64,000 nucleotides of DNA, taken from NCBI GenBank assembly GCA_018267825.1, contig JAFDXR010000001.1, positions 46,284 to 110,283 of the forward strand, in the 5' to 3' direction. Of this stretch, positions 16,232 to 24,259 are shown in pieces; position 1 is the stretch's first letter, and every line of letters begins with the position of its first letter. The notes below the pieces were generated by a model. It made no database searches. It was given only the letters and a program-made list of their open reading frames with translations, and was not told where the DNA came from. A program made the position numbers and the translations under genes. Origin of the DNA: Bacteroidota bacterium. Its GTDB lineage: Bacteria; Bacteroidota; Bacteroidia; B-17B0; Aurantibacillaceae.

Positions 16232-17878
16232 ATGAAAGAAAACAAGATCAAAAACCCCGAATCTCATTTAAACTCGGATGAGTTAAATGAGATCATCATC
16301 TTTGAGCAATTTGCCAAAGGGGCTAAAAAAATAAATGGCACAGGTAACACCTGTGTCATTTATACTCGTGTATCCGGAAAAGAGCAGGAAGAAGGATACA
16401 GCCTCGATACCCAAAAAAGAGAGTGCGAGGAGTACGCAACTAAGAATAACTATACTATTCTTGGATATTTTGGCGGAACATATGAAAGTGCTAAGAACGA
16501 TGAACGAAAAGAGTTCAATCGGATGCTCCAATTCATTAAGAAGAGTAAGCAGAAAGTTTCTCACATCATTGTGTATATGCTGGATCGGTTTTCCCGTTCT
16601 GGTGCAAATGCTATTTACATCAAGGAGCAACTTAAAGAGCAGGGCATCTATATCCAATCGGTAAAGCAACCCATTGACGGGTCAACATCCAGTGGAGATT
16701 TCCAGCAAAATATTCACATGATCTTCTCACATTACGACAACCAATTGAGAAGAGAACGATGCATGGCTGGAACGAGAGAGGCTTTGATGAGAGGGATTTG
16801 GTGCGCCCATGTACCGTTAGGTTATGACAAGGTCGTTATAAATGGTGAGACAAAGCTAGTAGTAAACGAGAATGGTAAGCTTCTTCGGAAAGCGTTCTAT
16901 TGGAAGATAAATGAAAATCTGAGTAGCGAACAGTGCAGGGAGAGGCTTGCCAATATGGGACTGAAAGTTTCGCATCAGCGCATGTCAACTATTTTCAGGA
17001 ACCCTTTTTACTGCGGGATGATCTCACATAATCTTTTGGAAGGTAAGTTAGTAGAGGGAAAGCATGAGAAATTAGTTTCCAAAGAAGTGTTTTTACAGGT
17101 CAATGAAATTCAGAACAGGAATTCATTTGGCTACAAGCAGACACCGGAGCAGAAAAATGTTCCGTTAAAGATCTTTGTGAACTGCTCGAAATGTGGAACA
17201 GGTTTAACGGGTTACGTAGTGAAGAGTAAAAACCTTTGGTATTACAAATGCCGCCGGAAAGGTTGTTGCGTAAACAAAGCGTCAAAACAACTTAATGACG
17301 CCTTTCAAACCGTTTTGACGGAGTATACTCTTAAAGAAGAGAACGCAGAATTAATGAAGGAGCTGTTAATCGCCGAATTCAATGACTGTGCAAAGGAGAG
17401 TCGGGAAAACTCCATTGCATTAAAAGCTAATTATCAGGAAATCAATCGGAAAATTGATCGATTGGAAGAGCGATTTATGAATGAGGAGATTACCAAAGAT
17501 TTATACCTGAAATACCTTGAAAAACATAAGCAAGAGCAGGTAGAAATTCAACGGGAATTGCAGAAAATTGAACTTATCGGTTCGAACCCGGAAGACTGCG
17601 CACAATTGATTATTGATTACGCCCAAAACCTCAGTGAAACTTGGGCTTCCACGGATTATGTGCAAAAGCAAAAGTTGCAGAATTACATATTTCCCACGGG
17701 TTTAAAGTATTGCAAAGAAAAAGGGCTAGTTCGAACCGAAGAATTTAACTCGGTATTTCTGTGGATCGCCCACAAACAGCAGGATTTGGGGCAAAAAAAG
17801 AGCGGCATCCCAAGTTTAAATCTTGATGATGCCGCTTTGGTAGCCCGTACGGGAATCGAACCCGTGTTTCATCCGTGA
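16232..17878 (+). CDS. Large serine recombinase (integrase) of the island
   Basis: A 548-residue site-specific recombinase. After about 40 extra residues comes the resolvase/invertase domain with R46 and the nucleophile S48 in YTRVSGKEQEEGYSLDTQ, and the DRFSRSG motif near residue 117. A recombinase domain follows, then a zinc ribbon (CSKCGTG then CRRKGCC) and a coiled coil, as in large serine integrases. It joins attP and attB without a host factor. The last codons (LVARTGIEPVFHP) are antisense to the 3' half of a tRNA-Glu gene, so the frame runs through the tRNA terminator and into the tRNA. That marks the element end; the C-terminus in the excised form may differ. Confidence 0.9.
   Translation: MKENKIKNPESHLNSDELNEIIIFEQFAKGAKKINGTGNTCVIYTRVSGKEQEEGYSLDTQKRECEEYATKNNYTILGYFGGTYESAKNDERKEFNRMLQFIKKSKQKVSHIIVYMLDRFSRSGANAIYIKEQLKEQGIYIQSVKQPIDGSTSSGDFQQNIHMIFSHYDNQLRRERCMAGTREALMRGIWCAHVPLGYDKVVINGETKLVVNENGKLLRKAFYWKINENLSSEQCRERLANMGLKVSHQRMSTIFRNPFYCGMISHNLLEGKLVEGKHEKLVSKEVFLQVNEIQNRNSFGYKQTPEQKNVPLKIFVNCSKCGTGLTGYVVKSKNLWYYKCRRKGCCVNKASKQLNDAFQTVLTEYTLKEENAELMKELLIAEFNDCAKESRENSIALKANYQEINRKIDRLEERFMNEEITKDLYLKYLEKHKQEQVEIQRELQKIELIGSNPEDCAQLIIDYAQNLSETWASTDYVQKQKLQNYIFPTGLKYCKEKGLVRTEEFNSVFLWIAHKQQDLGQKKSGIPSLNLDDAALVARTGIEPVFHP
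17792..17837 (-). terminator. Rho-independent terminator of tRNA-Glu
   Basis: On the minus strand AGCGGCATC (17836-17828) pairs with GATGCCGCT (17809-17801), a 9-bp stem with an inner CAAG/CTTG pair, followed by a run of T (17799-17793). It starts directly after the tRNA 3' CCA and lies inside the coding region of the recombinase on the other strand. Confidence 0.8.
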
Positions 17879-17912
17879 AAGGGATGCGTCCTAACCCCTA
17901 GACGAACGGGCC
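17838..17912 (-). tRNA. tRNA-Glu (anticodon TTC), island attachment site
   Basis: The minus strand folds as a standard tRNA of 75 bases including an encoded CCA. The acceptor is GGCCCGT with ACGGGCT, the D arm is GTCTAGGGGTTAGGAC, the anticodon loop is CTTTCAC with TTC at the centre, and the T arm carries GGTTCGATTCC. It matches bacterial tRNA-Glu closely. The 3' 41 bases overlap the end of the serine recombinase gene, so this tRNA is the likely attB of the island. Confidence 0.93.
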
Positions 17913-17962
17913 ATTTTTGGCTTTCCCTGCTTATTTCGCCAGGTACTTTGCTAAATGGAGTG

Positions 17963-17991
17963 CAAATTTACCATTTTTTTCTGATCTGCAA
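17963..17991 (-). promoter_or_regulatory. Promoter of tRNA-Glu
   Basis: On the minus strand TTG (17991-17989), an 18-base spacer and TAAATTTG (17970-17963) match the Bacteroidota consensus TTG then TAnnTTTG. It lies about 50 bases upstream of the tRNA, and no other gene follows on this strand before it. Confidence 0.65.
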
Positions 17992-18010
17992 GAATTTTCT
18001 TAAAAAAAAT

Positions 18011-19096
18011 TTAACCCAATATTCTTTTTTCCCGCTTTCGGTTCAATGGCTCTACCACAAGCCTGTTCAGAACAAGTGCAACCAGCAGCGAAACCGCTAC
18101 AGCCGCATAACCATAGTAAGCCATATAATCCGGATGAGCATAAAAAAACTGCCGCAAAACCATCACAATGAGGTGATGACTTATGTATAACGAAAATGAC
18201 AATTCCCCGATCCATCTGTCGAAACGGTTCTCCTTGAATACCTTGAAAATAAAGGGCAATGACACCAACTCGAGACCATAAAACACCCATTTTTTGGAAT
18301 CATATCCCGGATAAGGCTCATCGAAAAAAATCACACACAAAGCGCATACCGCCAGAAGTCCATAACCCACATAGTTTGAAACTACTTTTTTTTCGAGTGT
18401 TTTGTAATAGCGGTATGCCAGGCTCCCGGCCATAAAAAAAGCCAGTTCCAGCGGAAAAAACCGATATGTCCAGGGATCCATGGTGAGGTAAAACGCATGC
18501 ATCATCCAGAACCGAAGACCCAGGCTGGCCATTACCAGCAAAATCTGCCAGGTCCAGTGGCGGCGTACAAGGAAAGGTGCTATGGCATAGAACATAAGCT
18601 CCAGGCTCACCGACCAGGCCTGCGGCACCAGCATGTAATTAAAGGCCGTTTGACTTTCGGATAACGGAAATTTCGTAAAGAACAGATGACAATCGCTGCC
18701 AATCCCCAGGAAGAAAAGGATATCCTGGCCCACAATGATGATATTTTCCATAACGAAACAGGCTATGCTGAAAGGATGCAGGCATCCCGAATAACTTATA
18801 TACCTGGAAAGATAATACGGACTGCCGAACCCATAATATCCCACCAGCGACACGAGCAACGCAGCTACCAATACCACCCAGTAAACCGGGTAAATACGCA
18901 AAAGCCGGTTGGTTATAAACAATTTATAGCTGCCTTTACCTGTGTACTTCTCATTCAGAATAAGGGCCATATAAAAGCCTGATATAATGTAAAAAGCCTG
19001 TACTGATACACGCCCCTTGGTCATGCCGATGCCCGACAGCTCATGCGAGTGAAAAATAACCACGGCTAAAGCCAGTATGGTGCGAAGTATACCCAT
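18011..19096 (-). CDS. Membrane acyltransferase (acyltransferase-3 / OafA family)
   Basis: A 361-residue protein with about ten hydrophobic segments. The N-terminus has the family pattern RTILALAVVIFHSH, with the conserved His, then FYIISGFYMALIL and NRLLRIYPVYW. Members of this family move acetyl or other acyl groups to surface sugars or lipids from the membrane. It is the first chromosomal gene right of the tRNA and points toward it. The substrate cannot be told from sequence. A terminator for the next gene lies directly upstream, so it is transcribed alone. Confidence 0.88.
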   Translation of the reverse strand: MGILRTILALAVVIFHSHELSGIGMTKGRVSVQAFYIISGFYMALILNEKYTGKGSYKLFITNRLLRIYPVYWVVLVAALLVSLVGYYGFGSPYYLSRYISYSGCLHPFSIACFVMENIIIVGQDILFFLGIGSDCHLFFTKFPLSESQTAFNYMLVPQAWSVSLELMFYAIAPFLVRRHWTWQILLVMASLGLRFWMMHAFYLTMDPWTYRFFPLELAFFMAGSLAYRYYKTLEKKVVSNYVGYGLLAVCALCVIFFDEPYPGYDSKKWVFYGLELVSLPFIFKVFKENRFDRWIGELSFSLYISHHLIVMVLRQFFYAHPDYMAYYGYAAVAVSLLVALVLNRLVVEPLNRKREKRILG

Positions 19097-19117
19097 ATTT
19101 TAAACGAATACAAAACT

Positions 19118-19145
19118 AAAAAAGCCAACGATAAGTTGGCTTTTT
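19118..19145 (-). terminator. Terminator after the coiled-coil protein gene
   Basis: GCCAAC (19124-19129) pairs with GTTGGC (19135-19140), flanked by runs of A and T, so it can act in either direction. It follows the minus-strand gene ending at 19167. Confidence 0.75.
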
Positions 19146-19166
19146 CAGGTCTTTTATTCAGATTTA

Positions 19167-19835
19167 TTATTTAACCAGTTCGAGTTTTTTCTTAACGCCG
19201 TCCAGCACTTTCAACTGTGCCTCGATCTCTGCTTTTTTCCTGGTCTGATCGCCTTCATTTTTCTTTATGTCGCTCTCGGCTTTCGATATTTTTGACTTAT
19301 AGTCTTCTATATCGTTTTTCAGGGATTTATTATCCTTCTCCAGGCTCTTTTGATCGTCCTGCAATTTATTCAATGCTTTCTGTGCAGCGGCTACCGCATC
19401 TTCTATCGGCTCTTTGGTTGTTTTAACAGCAAACTCCTTCATCAACTTTTCCATATACCTGAACTTGTCTTTCTGCTCCGACTCTGTTAAGTACGTGCCC
19501 CCCAGATCAACGGCCACCATCAGCGTTACTTTTTTAGCCGATTTATCTTCTTCTACTTTGGAGTATATATCCACCGGGTTATTTCCCCAGTCTTTAATCA
19601 CAATGTTGTCTCCCACTACTTCGCCTCCGCTCTCCTTTACTTTTTCGTTCTTGAAATCCTTCAGACGGCTTTTCCATTTACTTAAAACATCGTCGCCGGT
19701 GTTTTCATAAATAGTAACAACCAATGCAGGTTGCGTGCCGGTCGAAAAGCTGGCCCGCTTTTCTTTTACTTCGATATCCTGGGCTTTTATAACCGAGGCA
19801 ATAGCAATAAAACCAAAAAGGAAATAAGATTTCAT
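19167..19835 (-). CDS. Exported coiled-coil protein, unknown function
   Basis: A 222-residue protein with a signal peptide (MKSYFLFGFIAIASVIKAQ). A compact domain (about 20-145) contains TGDDVLSKWKSRLKDFK and GEVVGDNIVIKDWG. A long coiled coil rich in Lys, Glu and Asp follows (about 150-222). It is probably periplasmic. No named family is recognised. Its own terminator follows, and DUF502 and DHS-like genes lie upstream on the same strand. Confidence 0.7.
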   Translation of the reverse strand: MKSYFLFGFIAIASVIKAQDIEVKEKRASFSTGTQPALVVTIYENTGDDVLSKWKSRLKDFKNEKVKESGGEVVGDNIVIKDWGNNPVDIYSKVEEDKSAKKVTLMVAVDLGGTYLTESEQKDKFRYMEKLMKEFAVKTTKEPIEDAVAAAQKALNKLQDDQKSLEKDNKSLKNDIEDYKSKISKAESDIKKNEGDQTRKKAEIEAQLKVLDGVKKKLELVK

Positions 19836-19885
19836 GGGTATACAGATAAAATGTTATCTGCAATTTACAAAATATATCCCACAAA

Positions 19886-20455
19886 TCAATCGACGTCGGT
19901 AACGCCGCCTGAAATAACAAATTTCATGGCTTCCGCACCATCAATCCCAAGTGGTTTCACCTGGTCTTTGGATATGAAGATCATACGGCCGGAAAAAGAA
20001 TAGGAATATGGCAGATATACCGACACCTTACCTGGAATTCCGAGTTCTGAAAGATCATCCTGGGTCACAAAACCGAGTTCCTCTATATTCGCCTGCGGAT
20101 TGGTAAGTACAAGCACCGGCTTGGTGAATTTCTTTTTATTGCCTACAAAGGCATTTATGAAATCTTTAATGGGCGAATAGATGTGCCTTACAAAAGGCAT
20201 GTGCTCCATTTTGTCTTCCAGAAAGCTGAAGAGACGGCGAAACACAAAGGAAGAAGCCAATAATCCCATCAATGTGACAACAGCCAGTAATAACAGAAAC
20301 ACGATAATGGTATCGAGTATATTATTGCCGGTGAGCCCGATAAATGAAAATAATCCTTCAAAAAACTGGAACAGTTTAACGAGTACAATAAGGGTGATAC
20401 CTGCCGGAATCAACAGGATCAGCCCTTGTAAGAAATATTTCAGGAGTTTGCTCAT
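19886..20455 (-). CDS. DUF502 family membrane protein
   Basis: A 189-residue protein from ATG 20455. A longer frame from 20506 would overlap the upstream gene and adds a non-conserved extension. Two membrane segments (about 5-27 and 45-70, with LIPAGITLIVL near the start) are followed by a soluble domain with the DUF502 patterns HIYSPIKDFINAF and LPYSYSFSGR. It is conserved in bacteria with no firm role. It follows the deoxyhypusine-synthase-like gene by 28 bases and is probably co-transcribed. Confidence 0.87.
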   Translation of the reverse strand: MSKLLKYFLQGLILLIPAGITLIVLVKLFQFFEGLFSFIGLTGNNILDTIIVFLLLLAVVTLMGLLASSFVFRRLFSFLEDKMEHMPFVRHIYSPIKDFINAFVGNKKKFTKPVLVLTNPQANIEELGFVTQDDLSELGIPGKVSVYLPYSYSFSGRMIFISKDQVKPLGIDGAEAMKFVISGGVTDVD

Positions 20456-20483
20456 ATCATCACAACACCTGAACCCGGGAAAA

Positions 20484-21476
20484 TTATTGTCCGAGTATCC
20501 AGGCAAAAATCAATGGTGCTACAATGGTAGCATCACTTTCTACAATAAACTTAGGCGTGTGAATATCCAGTTTGCCCCAGGTGATTTTTTCATTCGGCAC
20601 AGCACCACTGTAAGAACCGTAAGATGTTGTACTATCTGAAATCTGGCAGAAATAGCTCCAGAAAGGAATATTCTCCATTTCCATATCCTGGTAAAGCATT
20701 GGTACTACACAAATAGGGAAATCGCCGGCAATACCGCCACCAATCTGGAAGAAACCAACACCTTTCCCTTCTGAATTTTTCACGTACCAGTCGGCCAGCC
20801 AGGCCATGTATTCAATACCACTTTTCATGGTAGAGGCTTTGATTTCACCTTTGATCACGTATGAAGCAAAGATATTACCCATGGTACTGTCTTCCCAGCC
20901 CGGAACCACAATCGGCAGATTGCGCTCAGCGGCAGCAAGCATCCAGCTGTCTTTCGGATCGATTTCATAATACTGTTTCAACTCCCCGCTCAGCAGGATT
21001 TTGTACATGTACTCATGCGGGAAATAACGCTCACCATTGGTATCGGCATCTTTCCAGATTTTATGGATATGTTTCTGAAGGCGGCGGAAAGCCTCTTCCT
21101 CAGGGATACAGGTATCTGTTACACGGTTGTAGTGGTTTTCAAGTAAATCCCACTCATCCTGGGGAGACAGGTCGCGGTAATTCGGAACACGTTTATAGTG
21201 GCTGTGTGCCACGAGGTTCATAATATCTTCTTCGAGGTTAGCTCCGGTACAGGAAATAATATCAATTTTTCCCTGGCGGATCATTTCAGCCAGCGATTTA
21301 CCAAGTTCTGCGGTACTCATAGCACCGGCGAGAGTTACCATCATTTTACCACCTTCGGTCAAATGAAGTTCATATCCCCTGGCAGCATCCATCAGGGCTG
21401 CTGCATTAAAATGTTTGTAATGATGATCAATAAATTTGGAAATCGGTCCTTTGTTTGCTGCTGTACTCATAGTCAT
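20484..21476 (-). CDS. Deoxyhypusine-synthase-family protein (probable homospermidine-type synthase)
   Basis: A 330-residue protein of the deoxyhypusine synthase family. Seen: TLAGAMSTAELGKSL and SCTGANLEED near the N-terminus, GGGIAGDF, YGSYSGAVPNEKITWGK, and DATIVAPL near the end. K302 in TWGK matches the lysine that carries the spermidine intermediate in eukaryotic DHS. Bacteria lack eIF5A, so bacterial members are thought to act in polyamine metabolism, for example making homospermidine; the exact reaction here is unknown. A second start at 21470 is possible. A promoter-like TACCTTTA at 21498-21491 with TTG 22 bases upstream (both minus strand) lies before the gene. Confidence 0.88.
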   Translation of the reverse strand: MTMSTAANKGPISKFIDHHYKHFNAAALMDAARGYELHLTEGGKMMVTLAGAMSTAELGKSLAEMIRQGKIDIISCTGANLEEDIMNLVAHSHYKRVPNYRDLSPQDEWDLLENHYNRVTDTCIPEEEAFRRLQKHIHKIWKDADTNGERYFPHEYMYKILLSGELKQYYEIDPKDSWMLAAAERNLPIVVPGWEDSTMGNIFASYVIKGEIKASTMKSGIEYMAWLADWYVKNSEGKGVGFFQIGGGIAGDFPICVVPMLYQDMEMENIPFWSYFCQISDSTTSYGSYSGAVPNEKITWGKLDIHTPKFIVESDATIVAPLIFAWILGQ

Positions 21477-21524
21477 TTTTTTGATGCCCGTAAAGGTATT
21501 AATTTGTTTGGTTTTTCCGGCAAT

Positions 21525-21552
21525 AAAAAAGCCGCTTTTACAAGCGGCTTTT
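21525..21552 (-). terminator. Terminator after the secreted OB-fold protein gene
   Basis: AAAAAAGCCGCTT and AAGCGGCTTTT form a tight stem between the end of the gene at 21574 and the start of the DHS-like gene. It is symmetrical but is used by the minus-strand gene. Confidence 0.8.
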
Positions 21553-21573
21553 CTGCTAAAATAGCATGGATAA

Positions 21574-22965
21574 TTATTTATTTACCACAAATTTAGTCTG
21601 GTAGGTTTTAGCTTCAGTGCTTACGAAGATATTGTAAACACCGCCTTCAAAACGGCTCACATCCACAGTTGTGTTATTTTCTTTAGAAGTGTAAACGGTA
21701 CGGCCCAATACGTCTGTAATGATCACTGATTTAACAGCTTCATTGTTTTTGATACCAACCGTGATAGTGGTATTGGCAGGGTTCGGATATACCGATACGT
21801 TTTCGTTTTTAGATAATTCGTTTACACCGATTGTAGAACCTGTAATGTCAGCGGCAAAACGTGGTGTCAGGCTCCAATAGGTAATTGTTCCGGTTGTTGG
21901 GGTGCTGGCAGACATAACACCTTTAATATTATAGATGTTACCAACAGTTGGGGTGTATGTATAAATATCAGCAGCAACAGTGATAGCATAAGTGCTGTTA
22001 TCTTTTACTTTCCAGTCGCCATAGGTGTTTGGAGCAGCTGTACAGGTTACGTTAGAGATAGATACGAGTACACTCTCATACATCTCCTGCTCTACACCCG
22101 GATTTGAAATCGGTGATACAGCAATTGGTGTAGGTAACGGATGTCCGCTTGAGTGTTTTACAAAACTGTTCAGGGTTTGTAATTCTGTCATACCGAAATA
22201 TTCGGTAACATTCGCAGAGAAATTAACACTATCGCCTAATACTACTGTAGGTGCATAGGTTGTAGAGTAAGCATAAATACCTGAATAAGGACCAGCATTG
22301 GAGTTTTCGATATAGAAACCAATCGCTGTAGAAGCCGTATTTGTAACAATAGCTGTAACGATACCACCGGTTTTAATGGTTTGACCTGTGTAAGGCGATG
22401 CATCTGTTGAACCTGTAGGGGTTTGTACCGCAGAAATAGCCAGGAAAGGCTGAGGCGCTACTGTACCTGTCATGGTGATGGTTACGCTGTCGATTAATAA
22501 ATGGTTTGGAGTTGTAGTTCCAAGTACAGAGAAGATAAATTCAGCTGTCGAAGACGTTGTATCTGAAGTTACAGTCTGTGAGTATTGAGTCCAGCTGCTG
22601 CTGCTTACTGTAATGTAGCTATTGTAAGTACCATAAGAGTTTCCACCTTTGTAAATAGCGGTTCTTACTTTACCATTACCCTGTGCGTAGAAATTGATTT
22701 TGTACTGGGCATTGGCTGTAATAGAAAGCGGCTGTGTTGTGTAACGCTTGTGGCTGGTTGTGCTGGTATTGGTGCACTGAGCCGATAAAGATCCGTGGTA
22801 AGCGGCAGCGCTGTATGATGCAGCAATAGACGGAGTATACGATTTGGTTCCCATCCAGCCATCGGCTGAACCTACACCGGTTTCAAAATCACTTTGAAAC
22901 ACCACCTGGGCTTTTGTTGTTGCAAATGCTGCAACGGCGATTACTGATAATAGTAGTTTTTTCAT
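21574..22965 (-). CDS. Secreted T9SS protein with OB-fold-like domain
   Basis: A 463-residue exported protein. A signal peptide (1-19, ending ATTKAQ) is followed by a jelly-roll-like binding domain (about 20-170) and then a domain with the pattern of OB-fold modules found beside secreted nucleases (about 175-375, VTNTASTAIGFYIEN). A type A T9SS sorting domain ends the protein (about 385-463; VYPNPANTTI then YQTKFVVNK). No nuclease catalytic domain is present, so it may bind nucleic acid or sugars. It follows the DUF5689 lipoprotein gene and the TonB receptor gene and probably works with them at the cell surface. Confidence 0.78.
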   Translation of the reverse strand: MKKLLLSVIAVAAFATTKAQVVFQSDFETGVGSADGWMGTKSYTPSIAASYSAAAYHGSLSAQCTNTSTTSHKRYTTQPLSITANAQYKINFYAQGNGKVRTAIYKGGNSYGTYNSYITVSSSSWTQYSQTVTSDTTSSTAEFIFSVLGTTTPNHLLIDSVTITMTGTVAPQPFLAISAVQTPTGSTDASPYTGQTIKTGGIVTAIVTNTASTAIGFYIENSNAGPYSGIYAYSTTYAPTVVLGDSVNFSANVTEYFGMTELQTLNSFVKHSSGHPLPTPIAVSPISNPGVEQEMYESVLVSISNVTCTAAPNTYGDWKVKDNSTYAITVAADIYTYTPTVGNIYNIKGVMSASTPTTGTITYWSLTPRFAADITGSTIGVNELSKNENVSVYPNPANTTITVGIKNNEAVKSVIITDVLGRTVYTSKENNTTVDVSRFEGGVYNIFVSTEAKTYQTKFVVNK

Positions 22966-23003
22966 GTTCTCGTTTATTTATTGTTTATATTATTTCTGTT
23001 TGA

Positions 23004-24236
23004 TTAATTCTCTTTGCATAAAATGTTGTCGATCTCCCAGGTACTGCCATCAGATGTTGTACCTGTATATTTAAAGGCAATGTGAACGTTATTGGCTTTG
23101 TATGCCGACAGATCCACAAGGCCGGAGTTGGCCCATACGAAGTTACCGCTTGACCATGTTGGGTTTAATGCTGTCCAGGTACCAGTAGCCGGAGAACCGC
23201 TCACATAATCCGTGGAAATAAGCAATTGTAATGGTGTTCCTGTATATTTCCAGGCATTATCGAAACTTAATACAGGCATGGTAGCACCGCTCAGAATCAT
23301 TGGCGGGGAAATCAGCCATGTTTCACAAGCCTGGTTGCTTCCTACATAATTTTTAATAGTACCATAAGCAGATCCATCTGCACTTCCTACAGTACCTGTT
23401 GCCCAGTTAATAGTACCCGACACATTGTAATTTGTCCAACCACCGCTGGTAGCGCTGGCATCATTGAAATTTTTGTTCAGGTAGGCCGGTGTACAGTTCG
23501 CTCCGTTCATGTTTACATCGTTGTAATTTCTCACATACAACTGCAGGGTTCCGTTATAGTTACTTACAATAGCAACCAGTGAACCATTTCCTGTAGGTAA
23601 TGGTTTTGCTGCAAAGTTAGCATATCCGCTTGTTCTTACAATGATATTGTGACCAGGGCAATCCTGGATAGTACGACTTACAGAAGCCTGGTTTACCGCA
23701 TCGGCATAGGTAAGTCCGCTTGGAGCAACAAATTCAACGTTATTCAGCTGAATGAGTTTACCATCGTCGTTGGTTGTAATAGCATCTATGGTTGTTACAA
23801 AAGGCTGTGGGTTCAGTCCTGATTTTTGTTTCACCACGTTTAAATCCACACTTACCGAATCGATCTGGAATGATCCGTTGTATTTACCTAAAATACAATT
23901 GCGCAGGTTCACACGGATAGAGTCGCCGATGTATAAGCCACCTGAACTCTGTAAGCGCAGGTTAATAGCGCCAGTATTGTCGCGCACATATACGTTTTTA
24001 TAAAGGTTTCCGCTTTGCTCATCGGCAGTAACAACGCAATACAAATTGGAGTCGTTCTGAAATTTGATGCTGGTACCGGTAAATTTAGCCCTTAATTCAG
24101 CAATGGTTATACGGCCACTTTCAGGAATCTCTTTGGTTGGCGGTTCATCATACTTCTTCTTGCATGAAGTAAAGGTCATCCCTAATCCAATAACAGAAAG
24201 GACGGCAACGGTTCTTATATTTATCATGGTTTTCAT
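23004..24236 (-). CDS. DUF5689 lipoprotein with jelly-roll C-terminal domain
   Basis: A 410-residue lipoprotein (lipobox FTSC near residue 25). Residues about 35-245 match DUF5689 (ITIAELRAKFTGTS, then DNTGAINLRL, GDSIRVNL and GKYNGSFQID). Residues about 255-410 look like the choice-of-anchor J / jelly-roll module (TWLISPPMIL, IDNILCKEN). Such proteins are common beside TonB receptors and secreted nuclease-like proteins. It lies between the receptor gene and the secreted OB-fold gene, 38 bases from the latter, and is probably surface-exposed. The ligand is unknown. Confidence 0.8.
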   Translation of the reverse strand: MKTMINIRTVAVLSVIGLGMTFTSCKKKYDEPPTKEIPESGRITIAELRAKFTGTSIKFQNDSNLYCVVTADEQSGNLYKNVYVRDNTGAINLRLQSSGGLYIGDSIRVNLRNCILGKYNGSFQIDSVSVDLNVVKQKSGLNPQPFVTTIDAITTNDDGKLIQLNNVEFVAPSGLTYADAVNQASVSRTIQDCPGHNIIVRTSGYANFAAKPLPTGNGSLVAIVSNYNGTLQLYVRNYNDVNMNGANCTPAYLNKNFNDASATSGGWTNYNVSGTINWATGTVGSADGSAYGTIKNYVGSNQACETWLISPPMILSGATMPVLSFDNAWKYTGTPLQLLISTDYVSGSPATGTWTALNPTWSSGNFVWANSGLVDLSAYKANNVHIAFKYTGTTSDGSTWEIDNILCKEN

Positions 24237-24259
24237 ATATTTCTTATTCTGTGTGTTTA

